From positions 1 to 64,000 of the forward strand of contig JAHCAI010000001.1 in the NCBI GenBank assembly GCA_019634975.1: a stretch of 64,000 nt of DNA, in the 5' to 3' direction. This stretch comes from Burkholderiales bacterium (GTDB taxonomy: Bacteria > Pseudomonadota > Gammaproteobacteria > Burkholderiales > SG8-41). The position numbers and the translations under genes are program-made. This document shows, in pieces, positions 55,352 through 64,000 of the stretch (the first letter of the stretch is position 1; every line of letters begins with the position of its first letter). The notes beneath the pieces were generated by a model. It had not been told where the DNA came from and searched no databases. It was given only the letters and a program-made list of their open reading frames with translations.

Positions 55352-58131
55352 CAGGCGCGGCCTCCGGCGGTTACCGCGGCCTGGCTGCGCACTGCGCCAA
55401 TCCGCGACAGGATCACCAGCGTCGAGCCGACCACGGTGAGATAGACCCCGACATCAAACGCGACCGCGCTGGCGAGCGGCAGCTTGCCGATCAGCGGCAG
55501 TTCCGGATAGCCATGGGCGCTGGTCAGGAAGGGCGCTCCGAACAGCCAGCTTGCGGCGCCCGTCAGCCCGGCGATCAGGACGCCGGCGCCGATCAGCGCG
55601 GCGCCCCCGGTGCCGATGCGCCGGCGGGTGGCCTCGATGCCGTCAGCCATGCACTGGATCACCAGCGCCACCGCGGTGACCAGGCCGGCAATGAAGCCGC
55701 CGCCCGGCAGGTTGTGGCCGCGCAGGAAAATGAATACCGAGACCAGTAGCGCAAAGGGCAGCAGTGCGCGCGCTGCCACCGACAGCAGTAGGGAGTTGCC
55801 CCGCCGCGCGCCCGCGGCGGGCGGCGGGCGCATGCCGTCCATCAGCAGCAGCACGCCGATCGCAGCGATGCCGAGGACGATGATTTCGCCGAAGGTATCG
55901 AAGCCGCGGAAATCGACCAGGATCACGTTGACGACATTGCTTCCGCCGCCGCCGGGGATGCTCTCGCGCAGGAAATACCAGGCAATCGATTCGTGGGGAC
56001 GGGTCAGCACGGCCCAGGTGAGGCCGGCGACCCCGGCTCCCGCGCCGATGGCCAGCAGCGCGTCCCGCGTCTGGTGGGTGGGCAGGGATTTCGCGGGACT
56101 TTCCTGGGGCATCAGCGACAGCGCGAGCAGCATCAGCACCGTGGTGACGACTTCGACGGACAACTGGGTCAGTGCCAGGTCCGGCGCCGAAAAGTAGGCA
56201 AAGGTCAGGCAGGCGGCGAGCCCGACCACGCCGACCAGGATGACCGCGGCAAAGCGCCGGCGGTGCAGGGCCACGGTGGCGAGCGCCGCGGCGAGCGCGA
56301 CGATCCAGACCACGACGGCAAGCGGTGCCGGTGCCGTGGGTGCGAGTTCGCCGGCGGAATAGCCATGCTGCAGGAAGGCCGACAGGCCGAGCAGCGCGAT
56401 GGTGGCCACCAGCAGGGCGAGGTAGCGCTGCAGGGAGCCGTTGATCAGGAAGCCGGTGATCCGTCCCGCGAGCTTAACCGCGCCGTCGTAGGCGCGATGG
56501 AACAGCTGCGGCGCTGTCCAGCTTTCCGGCGCGCTCATGTGCAGCCGGTACTGGTGCTGCAGCAGCCAGTACATCACGCTGCCGCCGATGATTGCGATGA
56601 CGCTCATCAGCAGCGGCATGGTCAGGCCGTGCCAGATCGCAATGTCGTAGGCCGGCAGTTCCGCGCCGAAGACGTCGCGCGCCGCGACGGCCAGCAGCGG
56701 CGCCACCGTGAGTCCCGGCAGCATGCCGACCGCCACGCAGATCACCACCAGGATTTCCACCGGCACCTTCATGTAGCGCGGCGGCTCGTGTGGCTTGCGG
56801 TCGAGGCCGCGCGGTTCGCCGTTGAAGAACACGTCATGGATGAAGCGCAGCGAATAGGCGACGCTGAACACGCCTCCGAGCGTCACCGCCACCGGGGCGA
56901 TCTGTCCGAGCAGGCCCAGGTTGTGCAGTTCCAGCGCCTCGGCGAAGAACATTTCCTTGGACAGGAAGCCGTTGAACAGCGGCACGCCGGCCATGGAGGC
57001 TGCGGCCACCATCGCCAGCGTCGCCGTGTGCGGCATGTATTTCCACAGGCCGGCGAGGCGGCGCATGTCGCGGGTGCCGCACTCGTGGTCGATGATACCC
57101 GCAGCCATGAACAGCGAGGCTTTGAAAGTCGCATGGTTGATGATGTGGAACACGGCAGCGACCGCGGAAAGCGGCGAATCGAGGCCGAGCAGGAAGGTGA
57201 TCAGGCCGAGATGGCTGATCGTCGAGTAGGCGAGCAGGCCCTTCAGGTCGTGCTTGAATACCGCGGTGTAGGCGGCGAAGACCATGGTGATCAGGCCGGC
57301 GGAGGTGACCACGACCTCGAACTCGATGCTGCCGCCGAGCACCGGATACATCCTCGCCAGCAGGAATACCCCGGCCTTGACCATGGTCGCGGAATGCAGG
57401 TACGCCGACACCGGCGTCGGCGCCGCCATCGCCTCCGGCAGCCAGAAATGGAAGGGGAACTGCGCGGACTTGGTGAACACGCCCAGAAGAACCAGGCCGA
57501 GTGCCAGCGTGTAGAGGGGGTGGTCGTGGATGCTGTCGCGCGCGGCGAGCACTGCCGACAACTCGAAGCTGCCGGCGATGCTGCCGATCAGCAGGAAGCC
57601 GGCGAACATTGCCAGCCCGCCGCCGCCGGTTACCGCCAGTGCCATGCGCGCGCCACGCCGCGCATCCGCGCTGTGGCTCCAGTAGCCGATCAGCAGGAAG
57701 GAGGAGATGCTGGTGAGTTCCCAGAAAATCACCAGCAGCAGCAGGTTCTCGCTGAGCACGATGCCGAGCATCGCCGCCATGAATAGCATCAGCAGGGCAT
57801 AGAACTTGCCGACGGAATCAGAGGGAGACAGGTAGTAGCGGGCGTAGAGGATGATCAGCAGCCCGATGCCCAGGATCAGCAGCGCGAACATCAGGCCGAG
57901 GCCGTCAAGCCGGAACGACAGGTTGAGCCCGATCGCCGGCAGCCATTCCCAGCTGACGATCAGCGCCTTGCCGGCAATGACCCCCGGCGCCTCCGCCAGC
58001 ACCAGCGCGAGGCTGGCCGCGGTGATCGCGGCGACGGTCCAGGCCGCACTGTTGCGGCCGTGGCGGGCCGCCAGCGGCGCCAGCAAGGTGCCCGCGAGCA
58101 GCGGAAGCAGGATGATCAGAGGCAGATTCAT
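55351..58131 (-). CDS. mrpA: Mrp antiporter subunit A with fused subunit B
   Basis: A 926-residue fusion. Residues about 1-650 are the NuoL-like proton-conducting part ([71 protein letters not shown]). The next section is the MrpA-specific DUF4040/MbhE-like region ([19 protein letters not shown] ... [24 protein letters not shown]). Residues about 780-926 are MrpB ([37 protein letters not shown]). This MrpA-B fusion is usual in proteobacterial Mrp. ATG 58131; an upstream in-frame stretch of 36 codons is rejected. First gene of the minus-strand operon. Confidence 0.94.
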   Translation of the reverse strand: MNLPLIILLPLLAGTLLAPLAARHGRNSAAWTVAAITAASLALVLAEAPGVIAGKALIVSWEWLPAIGLNLSFRLDGLGLMFALLILGIGLLIILYARYYLSPSDSVGKFYALLMLFMAAMLGIVLSENLLLLVIFWELTSISSFLLIGYWSHSADARRGARMALAVTGGGGLAMFAGFLLIGSIAGSFELSAVLAARDSIHDHPLYTLALGLVLLGVFTKSAQFPFHFWLPEAMAAPTPVSAYLHSATMVKAGVFLLARMYPVLGGSIEFEVVVTSAGLITMVFAAYTAVFKHDLKGLLAYSTISHLGLITFLLGLDSPLSAVAAVFHIINHATFKASLFMAAGIIDHECGTRDMRRLAGLWKYMPHTATLAMVAAASMAGVPLFNGFLSKEMFFAEALELHNLGLLGQIAPVAVTLGGVFSVAYSLRFIHDVFFNGEPRGLDRKPHEPPRYMKVPVEILVVICVAVGMLPGLTVAPLLAVAARDVFGAELPAYDIAIWHGLTMPLLMSVIAIIGGSVMYWLLQHQYRLHMSAPESWTAPQLFHRAYDGAVKLAGRITGFLINGSLQRYLALLVATIALLGLSAFLQHGYSAGELAPTAPAPLAVVVWIVALAAALATVALHRRRFAAVILVGVVGLAACLTFAYFSAPDLALTQLSVEVVTTVLMLLALSLMPQESPAKSLPTHQTRDALLAIGAGAGVAGLTWAVLTRPHESIAWYFLRESIPGGGGSNVVNVILVDFRGFDTFGEIIVLGIAAIGVLLLMDGMRPPPAAGARRGNSLLLSVAARALLPFALLVSVFIFLRGHNLPGGGFIAGLVTAVALVIQCMADGIEATRRRIGTGGAALIGAGVLIAGLTGAASWLFGAPFLTSAHGYPELPLIGKLPLASAVAFDVGVYLTVVGSTLVILSRIGAVRSQAAVTAGGRA

Positions 58132-58484
58132 TGCACTGTATTCAAGGGGGACGCCGGATGCCGGTATGTCCGGATACGGCGCGGTGTGCGACGGCAGGGC
58201 GATTGCCGTTTCTGTTGATCCTGCGGCTGGCCCTGCCACGACTCAAAGCTGGAGACTGATGATAGCCAAAAAATCGCGGCGGGTCAGCAATTGCGGGAGG
58301 TCGCATGCTGCTGACGCGGAAGGGATATTTCATTCGCGGGGCTGCATCCATGCTGCCAATTGCATATAGAATTGCCGGAATTACAAAAGCTAATGCATGC
58401 CATTCCACATGCGATTCGGAATTCCGACCCTGCTTTCGCCGTGCGGCATGCTCCTCTTTGCCGCCGCCTTCGCTCCGAACGGCC
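58132..58484. promoter_or_regulatory. Shared 353-base region between two divergent Mrp clusters
   Basis: Both operons must start here. The segment 58331-58435 is noticeably richer in A and T. No unambiguous -35/-10 pair, terminator or riboswitch was recognised. An in-frame ATG at 58305 would extend subunit E2 but lacks family similarity. Confidence 0.5.
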
Positions 58485-58961
58485 ATGCTTAAATCCGCCA
58501 GCCTTGCTTTTTTCCTGTTCGTGTTCTGGCTGTTGATGTCCGGCATCTACGAGCCTTTTCTCATGGGCGCGGGCCTCGGGTCTTCGCTCTTCGTGGTGTG
58601 GATCGCGCGGCGCATGGAACTCGTGGATGCCGAGGGACATCCGGCGCACCTGGGGCCGGCGGCATTGACCTACTGGCCGTGGCTGGTGAAGGAGATCGTC
58701 CTGTCCGCGCTGGCAGTCACCCGCATCATCCTCGATCCGAAGCTGCCGATATCGCCGACGCTGGTGCGTTTCCGGCCGAGGCAGACCACCACGGTCGGTC
58801 TGGTCACCCACGCCAATTCCATCACCCTCACCCCGGGCACGATTTCGCTGGAAGTGGCGCCGGGGGAGTTCCTCGTGCACGCCCTGACGCGGGAGGGCGC
58901 GCAGGCGGTGACTGACAGCGAAATGGACCGCCGGGTCGAGCGCTTCGAGGCCGGCCGCTGA
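58485..58961 (+). CDS. mrpE: Mrp-type antiporter subunit E (second cluster)
   Basis: A 158-residue MrpE-family protein with two N-terminal helices (SLAFFLFVFWLLMSGIYEPFLMGAG) and the conserved THANSITLTPGTISLEVAPGEFLVHAL. ATG 58485 is chosen to match family length. It is clearly different in sequence from the mrpE of the minus-strand cluster, so this is not a recent duplication. First gene of the plus-strand cluster. Confidence 0.9.
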   Translation: MLKSASLAFFLFVFWLLMSGIYEPFLMGAGLGSSLFVVWIARRMELVDAEGHPAHLGPAALTYWPWLVKEIVLSALAVTRIILDPKLPISPTLVRFRPRQTTTVGLVTHANSITLTPGTISLEVAPGEFLVHALTREGAQAVTDSEMDRRVERFEAGR

Positions 58962-59242
58962 TGTACACGGTTGCCGTTCTCGCGCTGCTGGTCACGCTTG
59001 GCCTGGTGCTGGTGCGCGGCCTGCTCGGGCCGACGGTGTTTGACCGCGCCCAGGCCGCCAACACCGTGGGCACGGCTGCGGTGCTGCTGCTGGCCGTGTT
59101 CGGTTTTCTGTTCGGGCGCCCCGAATTCCTCGACCTGGCAATCATCTACGGCCTGCTCAACGTGATCGGCACCATTGCGGTACTGAAATTCTTCCGCTAC
59201 GGCGACCTTGGTGAGCCCGGCGAAGGGGAGGCCGGCAAATGA
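58961..59242 (+). CDS. mrpF: Mrp-type antiporter subunit F (second cluster)
   Basis: A 93-residue, three-helix protein with VLVRGLLGPTVFDRAQAANTVGTAAVLLLAVFGFLFGRPEF, the MrpF/MbhB signature. The ATG overlaps the preceding stop by one base (TGATG). Confidence 0.9.
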   Translation: MYTVAVLALLVTLGLVLVRGLLGPTVFDRAQAANTVGTAAVLLLAVFGFLFGRPEFLDLAIIYGLLNVIGTIAVLKFFRYGDLGEPGEGEAGK

Positions 59243-59565
59243 CTCTGCTCGTGGACGTCCTGAGCTGGGCCTGCTTCGTAGCCGGCGGATTTTTTTGCAT
59301 TGTCGGTGCGGCCGGCATGCTGCGCATGCCCGATGTCTACACCCGCATGCACGCCGCCAGCGTGATCGAGACGCTGGGGGCCGGACTCATGCTGGCCGGC
59401 ATGATGCTGCAGGCCGGGCTGACGCTGGTCACCGTGAAGCTTGCCGTGATTGCCCTGCTGGTGATGTTTGCGAGCCCGACCGCGAGCCACGCGCTGGCGC
59501 GGGCGGCGATGGTGCGCGGCGTCGAGCCGCTGCTCGACCGGGGAGAAGGCGCATCGAAGCCCTGA
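59239..59565 (+). CDS. mrpG: Mrp-type antiporter subunit G (second cluster)
   Basis: A 108-residue MrpG/MbhC-like subunit with GAAGMLRMPDVYTRMHAASVIETLGAG. It overlaps subunit F by four bases (ATGA), and its 3' end overlaps the next gene, which has no canonical start codon. Confidence 0.9.
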   Translation: MTLLVDVLSWACFVAGGFFCIVGAAGMLRMPDVYTRMHAASVIETLGAGLMLAGMMLQAGLTLVTVKLAVIALLVMFASPTASHALARAAMVRGVEPLLDRGEGASKP

Positions 59566-60083
59566 TCATCAATGCCCTGCTGACGATGATGATCGTCGTC
59601 GTCCTCGCCATGGTCCTGCAGCGCAACCTGTTTGGCGTGGTGGTGCTGTCGGGCATTTACAGTTTCCTGATGGCGACGGTGCTGGTCGCGCTCGATGCCG
59701 TGGATGTTGCGATGACCGAGGCTGCCGTGGGTGCCGGCGTGTCGACGGTACTGCTGCTTGGCGCAATACACCTGACCCGCGCCAGCGAAGCCAAACCCCT
59801 GCGCAAGCCGTTGCTGCCGCTTGTTGTCGCGCTGGGAGTTTCTGGCGCGCTGATCTATGGCACGCTGGGGCTGCCCGCGTTTTCCGATCCCGCGGCGCCG
59901 ATCCATACCCATGTCGCGCCGCGCTACATCGAACAGGCGGTCACCGAGACCGGCGTGCCCAATGTGGTGACGGCGGTTCTCGCAAGTTACCGGGGCTATG
60001 ACACCTTTGGCGAGACCATCGTCGTATTCACCGCCGGCATCGGCGTCATCGCGCTGCTCAGGCGCCGCCGCCGCAGGGATTAG
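59553..60083 (+). CDS. MbhD/MbhE-like fused antiporter subunit (DUF4040)
   Basis: A protein of about 176 residues. The N-terminal DUF4040/MbhD part (LFGVVVLSGIYSFLMATVLVALDAVDVAMTEAAVGAGVSTVLLL) is followed by an MbhE-like part (TGVPNVVTAVLASYRGYDTFGETIVVFTAGIGVIALL). Together they equal the C-terminal region of MrpA. The reading frame has no ATG, GTG or TTG before conserved sequence. Candidates are ATC at 59553, seven bases after GGGAG and giving MEALIINALL, or CTG at 59562 overlapping the mrpG stop. ATG 59586 would cut into the first helix. Confidence 0.8.
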   Translation: MEALIINALLTMMIVVVLAMVLQRNLFGVVVLSGIYSFLMATVLVALDAVDVAMTEAAVGAGVSTVLLLGAIHLTRASEAKPLRKPLLPLVVALGVSGALIYGTLGLPAFSDPAAPIHTHVAPRYIEQAVTETGVPNVVTAVLASYRGYDTFGETIVVFTAGIGVIALLRRRRRRD

Positions 60084-60085
60084 GC

Positions 60086-60517
60086 ATGCGCTCGCAACTG
60101 GTTCTCCGGGTCATCGCCAAGCTGCTGATTCCCTTCATGCTGCTGTTCGCGCTGTATGTGCAGTTTCATGGTGATTTCGGCCCGGGCGGCGGCTTCCAGG
60201 CCGGCGTGATCACGGCGGCCGCGGTTATCCTCTACGGACTGATCTACGGCCTGCCTGCCGCGCGACGGCTGGTTCCCGACCGTTTTGTCGAATCAATGAT
60301 CGCCTGCGGTGTGCTGCTGTACGGCGGGGTCGGCGTTGCCGGCATGCTGCTGGGCGGCAACTTCCTCGATTATTTCGTGCTCGCTGCCGACCCGGTGCAT
60401 GGCCAGCATCTCGGCATCCTGCTGGTGGAACTCGGCGTGCTGATCACCGTCGCCGGCGTGATGCTGAAGATTTTCTACGTGTTTGCAGGGCGGGGTCGGG
60501 ACCCCGGTGGCGCATGA
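60086..60517 (+). CDS. mrpB: Mrp-type antiporter subunit B (second cluster)
   Basis: A 143-residue MrpB/MbhF-like protein with four helices and the family motif HGDFGPGGGFQAGVITAAAVILYGLIYG. Here it is a separate gene, whereas in the other cluster MrpB is fused to MrpA. It starts two bases after the DUF4040 gene. Confidence 0.91.
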   Translation: MRSQLVLRVIAKLLIPFMLLFALYVQFHGDFGPGGGFQAGVITAAAVILYGLIYGLPAARRLVPDRFVESMIACGVLLYGGVGVAGMLLGGNFLDYFVLAADPVHGQHLGILLVELGVLITVAGVMLKIFYVFAGRGRDPGGA

Positions 60518-60879
60518 GTTTTTCCAGCCACTACGGCTACTGGGCGACGATCATCCTGATGGTCCTCGGTCTGTACATCCTGATTGCCCGCGGCAACCTG
60601 ATCAAGAAGCTGGTTGGCCTGGCGATATTCCAGACCTCGGTTTATCTGCTCTACATCGCGCCCGGCAAGCTGATCGGCGGCACCGCCCCGATCATCGCCG
60701 AGCAGTTCCGCGTCTACTCCAACCCGCTGCCGCATGTGCTGATCCTGACCGCGATCGTGGTCGGCGTGGCGACGCTGGCGCTGGGGCTCGCGCTGGTGGT
60801 GCGGATCCATGAGGCCTACGGCAGCATCGAGGAGGACGAGATCATCGACCGCGACGGGAAGGAAGGGCCGGAGGCTTGA
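60514..60879 (+). CDS. mrpC: Mrp-type antiporter subunit C (second cluster)
   Basis: A 121-residue NuoK-like subunit with three helices, NLIKKLVGLAIFQTSVYLLYI and SNPLPHVLILTAIVVGVATLAL. It overlaps mrpB by four bases and the next gene by four (TTGA). Confidence 0.91.
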   Translation: MSFSSHYGYWATIILMVLGLYILIARGNLIKKLVGLAIFQTSVYLLYIAPGKLIGGTAPIIAEQFRVYSNPLPHVLILTAIVVGVATLALGLALVVRIHEAYGSIEEDEIIDRDGKEGPEA

Positions 60880-62354
60880 TTTCCGCGCAGCTGCCGATCC
60901 TGCAGGTCGTGCTGCCGCTGCTCGCGGCGCCGCTGATCGTGCTGTTCCGGCATCCGGGGCTCGCCTGGCTGGTGGCGGCCGCCGTAAGCTGGTGTTCCTT
61001 TGCGATTGCGGTGGCGCTGTTTTTTGCCGTGCCTGCCGGCGGCGCATTCGATTACGCTCTCGGCAGCTGGGCTGCTCCCTGGGGCATTGCCTACCGCATA
61101 GACAGCGCCAGCGCCTATGTGCTGGTGCTGGTGTCGCTGATTGCCTCGGTGGTGGTGACCTATGCCCGCTCGAGCATCGCGGCGGAAGTCGACCGCGACA
61201 GCCACTACCTGTTCTACGCGATGTTCGTGCTGTGCCTGGGGGGGCTGCTCGGCATTGCCGCCACCAATGACGCCTTCAACCTGTTCGTTTTCCTCGAGAT
61301 TTCCTCCCTGTCGAGCTACGTGCTGATTGCCATAGGCCGCAGGCGGCGCGCGCTGCACGCGGCCTTCCAGTACCTGATCATGGGCACCATGGGTGCGACG
61401 TTCTACGTGATCGGGGTCGGGCTGCTCTACCTGATGACGGGCACGCTCAACATGGCCGACATGGCGGAGCGTCTCGCCGGCGTCAGCGAGACGCGGCCGG
61501 TGCTGTCGGCGCTGGCTTTCATCACGGTCGGACTGTCGCTGAAGATCGCGCTGTTTCCGCTGCATTTCTGGCTGCCCAACGCCTATGCCGCGGCGCCTTC
61601 CGTGGTGTCGGCCTTCCTCGCCGGCACGGCGACCAAGGTCTCGGTCTATGTGCTGATGCGCTTCCTGTTCTCGGTTTTCGGCGTCAGGCTCTCGCTCGAT
61701 GCGCTGCACCTGTTTGACCTGCTGGTCGGACTGTCGATCGCGGCAACGGTGGCGGCGTCGCTGATCGCGCTGTTCCAGGACGATCTCAAGCGCATGCTGG
61801 CCTATTCCAGCGTTGCCCAGGTCGGCTACATCACGCTGGGCATCGCGCTGAACAATGCCGACGGACTCACCGCGGCGGTGATACACCTGTTCAATCACGG
61901 CATCACCAAGGTGGCGCTGTTCATGCTCGTCGGGGGGATCGTGCTGCGCATGGGGACCACCCGGTTCAGCGACATGGCCGGGCTTGCGCGGCGCATGCCC
62001 TTCACCGCCTTCGGTTTCGTCGTTGCCGGGCTCAGCCTGATCGGCGTCCCGGCCTCCGCAGGCTTCGTGACCAAGTGGTACCTGGTGATGGCTGCGCTGG
62101 AGCGCGCGCACTGGTGGCTGGCGGCGCTGGTTGTGGCGACCTCGCTGATCTCGGCGCTGTACGTCTGGCGATTTGTCGAAATGGCCTACCTGCGCGAACC
62201 GGCCGGAGATGCCCGGCGCGCCGAGGCGCCGCTTGCGCTGCTGGTCCCGGCGTGGATCATGGTTCTCGCCTGCACCTATTTCGGGCTGGAAACTTCGTAT
62301 TCGCTGACCGGGGCCCAGGAGGCCGCGGCCGCGCTGGCGAGGGGATTCCGTTGA
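60876..62354 (+). CDS. mrpD: Mrp-type antiporter subunit D, first copy (second cluster)
   Basis: A 492-residue proton-conducting NuoN/M-like subunit. It has membrane Glu in FNLFVFLEISSLSSYVLIAIG, Lys in LSLKIALFPLHFWLPNAYAAAPSVVSAFLAGTATKVSVY, and the LFQDDLKRMLAYSSVAQVG loop. The start is TTG 60876 overlapping the mrpC stop. Confidence 0.91.
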   Translation: MISAQLPILQVVLPLLAAPLIVLFRHPGLAWLVAAAVSWCSFAIAVALFFAVPAGGAFDYALGSWAAPWGIAYRIDSASAYVLVLVSLIASVVVTYARSSIAAEVDRDSHYLFYAMFVLCLGGLLGIAATNDAFNLFVFLEISSLSSYVLIAIGRRRRALHAAFQYLIMGTMGATFYVIGVGLLYLMTGTLNMADMAERLAGVSETRPVLSALAFITVGLSLKIALFPLHFWLPNAYAAAPSVVSAFLAGTATKVSVYVLMRFLFSVFGVRLSLDALHLFDLLVGLSIAATVAASLIALFQDDLKRMLAYSSVAQVGYITLGIALNNADGLTAAVIHLFNHGITKVALFMLVGGIVLRMGTTRFSDMAGLARRMPFTAFGFVVAGLSLIGVPASAGFVTKWYLVMAALERAHWWLAALVVATSLISALYVWRFVEMAYLREPAGDARRAEAPLALLVPAWIMVLACTYFGLETSYSLTGAQEAAAALARGFR

Positions 62355-63808
62355 GTCCGCAGACGGCGATCCTGGCGGCGCTCGTTCTGCCGGTGGCCGG
62401 AGCCGCGGGCATCCTGCTGGCGCGCCGCAGGCCCGATCTGCGCGAGGCGGTGACCTTGTCCTGCGCCGCGGCGCTGTTCGTCCTGGTGTTGCAGCTGCTG
62501 CCCCGGGTGCTGGCCGGTGAGCGGCCGGCAGTGACGCTGTTTCAGCTGCTGCCCGGCATCAACTTCGCGTTCCGGGTCGAGCCGCTGGGCATGCTGTTTG
62601 CGCTGGTGGCCTCGGGACTGTGGATGGTCAATTCGCTGTATTCGATCGGCTACATGCGTGCCAACAGGGAGCATGCGCAGACGCGTTTTTACGCCTGTTT
62701 CGCATTGGCGCTCGCATGCACGATGGGCATCGCCTTTTCAGCCAACCTGCTGACGCTGTTCCTGTTCTACGAGATGCTGACGCTGGTCACCTATCCGCTG
62801 GTGACACACCACCAGGACGATGAGGCGCGCCGCGGCGGACGGACCTACATGGTCTACCTGCTCGGTAGTTCGATGGCGCTGCTGCTGGTGGCGGTCATTT
62901 CGACCTGGCTGGGCGCGGGCAGCGTCGAGTTCACGCCGGGCGGCCTGCTTGGCAACGAGCTCAGCAACGGCGAGATCGGACTGCTGCTTGCGCTGTTCGT
63001 GTTCGGCATCGGCAAGGCTGCGGTGATGCCTTTCCACCGCTGGCTGCCGGCGGCGATGGTGGCGCCGACACCGGTCTCCGCGCTGCTGCACGCGGTGGCC
63101 GTGGTCAAGGCCGGCGTGTTCACCGTCGTCAAGGTCATCGTCTATGTTTTTGGCGTCGAGCGCATCGCCGGGCTCAGCAGCGTCGACTGGCTGCCGTTCA
63201 TCGCGGGCTTCACCATCATCGCCGCATCCGTGGTCGCGCTGCGCTCGGACAACCTGAAGCGGCGCCTGGCCTATTCCACCATCAGCCAGCTGTCGTACGT
63301 GGTGCTGGCCGCGGCGATCCTGGCGCCGCTGTCGGTGATCGGCGCGGCGCTGCATATTGCAGCCCATGCGGTGGGCAAGATCACGCTGTTTTTCGCGGCA
63401 GGCGCGATCTATACCGCGGCCCACAAGACGCAGGTCAGCGAGCTCGACGGCATCGGCCGGCGCATGCCGCTGACGATGACAGCATTTGCGATTGGCGCGA
63501 TCTCGATGATTGGCCTGCCGCCGGCCGCGGGTTTCATCAGCAAGTGGTACATGCTGCAGGGGGCGGTATCGGGCGCGCACTGGAACGCGGTGGCGGTCAT
63601 CGTGCTGAGCACCCTGCTCAATGCCGCCTACTTTTTGCCGATCGTGTATCGCGCATTCTTTGCCGGACCCGCCGCCGGCGAGGCGGTGCACGGCGAGGCG
63701 CCGCCGCTGATGGTTGCCGCGCTGTGCATCACCGCCGCTGCGACGGTGCTGCTGTTCTTTTTCCCCGACGTGCCGCTGGCGCTGGCGCGGCTGATGATGG
63801 CGGACTGA
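62351..63808 (+). CDS. Mrp-type proton-conducting subunit, second D-like copy
   Basis: A 485-residue NuoM/L-like protein with FLFYEMLTLVTYPLVTH (membrane Glu), FGIGKAAVMPFHRWLPAAMVAPTPVSALLHAVAVVKAG (Lys and His) and LRSDNLKRRLAYSTISQLS. It starts with TTG 62351 overlapping the previous stop (TTGA). The cluster thus has two different large antiporter subunits and no full MrpA; this one may take the MrpA role. Confidence 0.9.
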   Translation: MSPQTAILAALVLPVAGAAGILLARRRPDLREAVTLSCAAALFVLVLQLLPRVLAGERPAVTLFQLLPGINFAFRVEPLGMLFALVASGLWMVNSLYSIGYMRANREHAQTRFYACFALALACTMGIAFSANLLTLFLFYEMLTLVTYPLVTHHQDDEARRGGRTYMVYLLGSSMALLLVAVISTWLGAGSVEFTPGGLLGNELSNGEIGLLLALFVFGIGKAAVMPFHRWLPAAMVAPTPVSALLHAVAVVKAGVFTVVKVIVYVFGVERIAGLSSVDWLPFIAGFTIIAASVVALRSDNLKRRLAYSTISQLSYVVLAAAILAPLSVIGAALHIAAHAVGKITLFFAAGAIYTAAHKTQVSELDGIGRRMPLTMTAFAIGAISMIGLPPAAGFISKWYMLQGAVSGAHWNAVAVIVLSTLLNAAYFLPIVYRAFFAGPAAGEAVHGEAPPLMVAALCITAAATVLLFFFPDVPLALARLMMAD

Positions 63809-63809
63809 C

Positions 63810-64000
63810 ATGGCGCACTGGCTGACCCGACAATCGACGATCCGCCGGCTCTGGCAAGTCTCCCTTGCCCTGCTGGCATTGCTGGTGCTGGCCGGTGCCC
63901 TGGTCGAGCAGCACCCCCATTTCGGAATAGACGCGGTGTTTGCCTTTCCCGCCTGGTACGGATTCGGCGCCTGCATTGTGCTGATCGTCATCGCCAAGGC
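63810..64000 (+). CDS. Unknown small membrane protein, 5' part
   Basis: The first 63 codons of an open frame that runs off the window (MAHWLTRQSTIRRLWQ...). Two hydrophobic segments are predicted at residues about 15-32 and 48-62. It starts one base after the previous stop, so it belongs to the antiporter operon. I do not recognise the family. Confidence 0.65.
   Translation, partial: MAHWLTRQSTIRRLWQVSLALLALLVLAGALVEQHPHFGIDAVFAFPAWYGFGACIVLIVIAK

Overview
The window looks like a GC-rich betaproteobacterial chromosome segment (roughly two-thirds G+C by eye). The evidence is a small DUF3567-type protein of a family I know from betaproteobacteria, an orphan Bug-type substrate-binding protein, and housekeeping gene orders typical of that class: purN-purM-permease-hda-HAD-pcnB-folK-dNK-panB-panC, then queA-tgt-yajC-secD-secF. 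The sequence does not settle the genus. No phage, insertion sequence or CRISPR array was seen. One tRNA (Leu, anticodon CAA) is present.

Layout. 1-3.3 kb: the end of a ParDE-type toxin-antitoxin pair, purN and purM (minus strand), then a PerM-like permease. 3.3-9.1 kb: hda, a HAD phosphatase, pcnB, folK, a deoxynucleoside kinase, panB and panC, mostly overlapping or tightly packed. 9.1-16 kb: a small membrane protein, tRNA-Leu, queA, tgt, yajC, secD, secF and a DedA protein. 16-26 kb: purB, a Tat-exported multicopper oxidase, an EamA exporter, a DUF3567 protein, a class II aldolase, a Bug protein, a fused exonuclease/GIY-YIG nuclease, an IclR regulator, greB, and an HtrA-like protein that has lost catalytic residues. 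26-37.4 kb: a 1445-residue haemagglutinin-type adhesin, lutA, two cyclic-di-GMP proteins flanking an MFS transporter, and ybiB.

37.5-48.4 kb is a complete assimilatory nitrate operon on the minus strand: nrtA-nrtB-nrtD-nirB-nirD-(41-codon mini-ORF)-nasA-cobA-DUF1348 gene. Nitrate is imported by the ABC transporter, reduced by NasA and then NirBD, and CobA supplies the siroheme precursor. The ANTAR regulator nasT lies immediately upstream. The nrtA leader holds two hairpins with A1/G4 hexaloops followed by an intrinsic terminator, which is the layout of an ANTAR antitermination leader.

48.5-52.4 kb: lutB, mmsA and lutC, with lutA left 18 kb away. 52.4-64 kb: two divergent Mrp-type cation/proton antiporter clusters. 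One is a minus-strand set mrpA(B)-C-D-E-F-G. The other is a plus-strand Mbh-like set E-F-G-(MbhD/E fusion)-B-C-D-D' that runs off the window.

The most interesting non-coding signals are the nrtA leader; a 17-bp AT-rich motif (TAAAAWCANNNACTTAT) present four times in 64 kb, once inside a gene; several intergenic inverted repeats built from 7-9-nt units; and a duplicated, synonymously diverged nasA 5' end.
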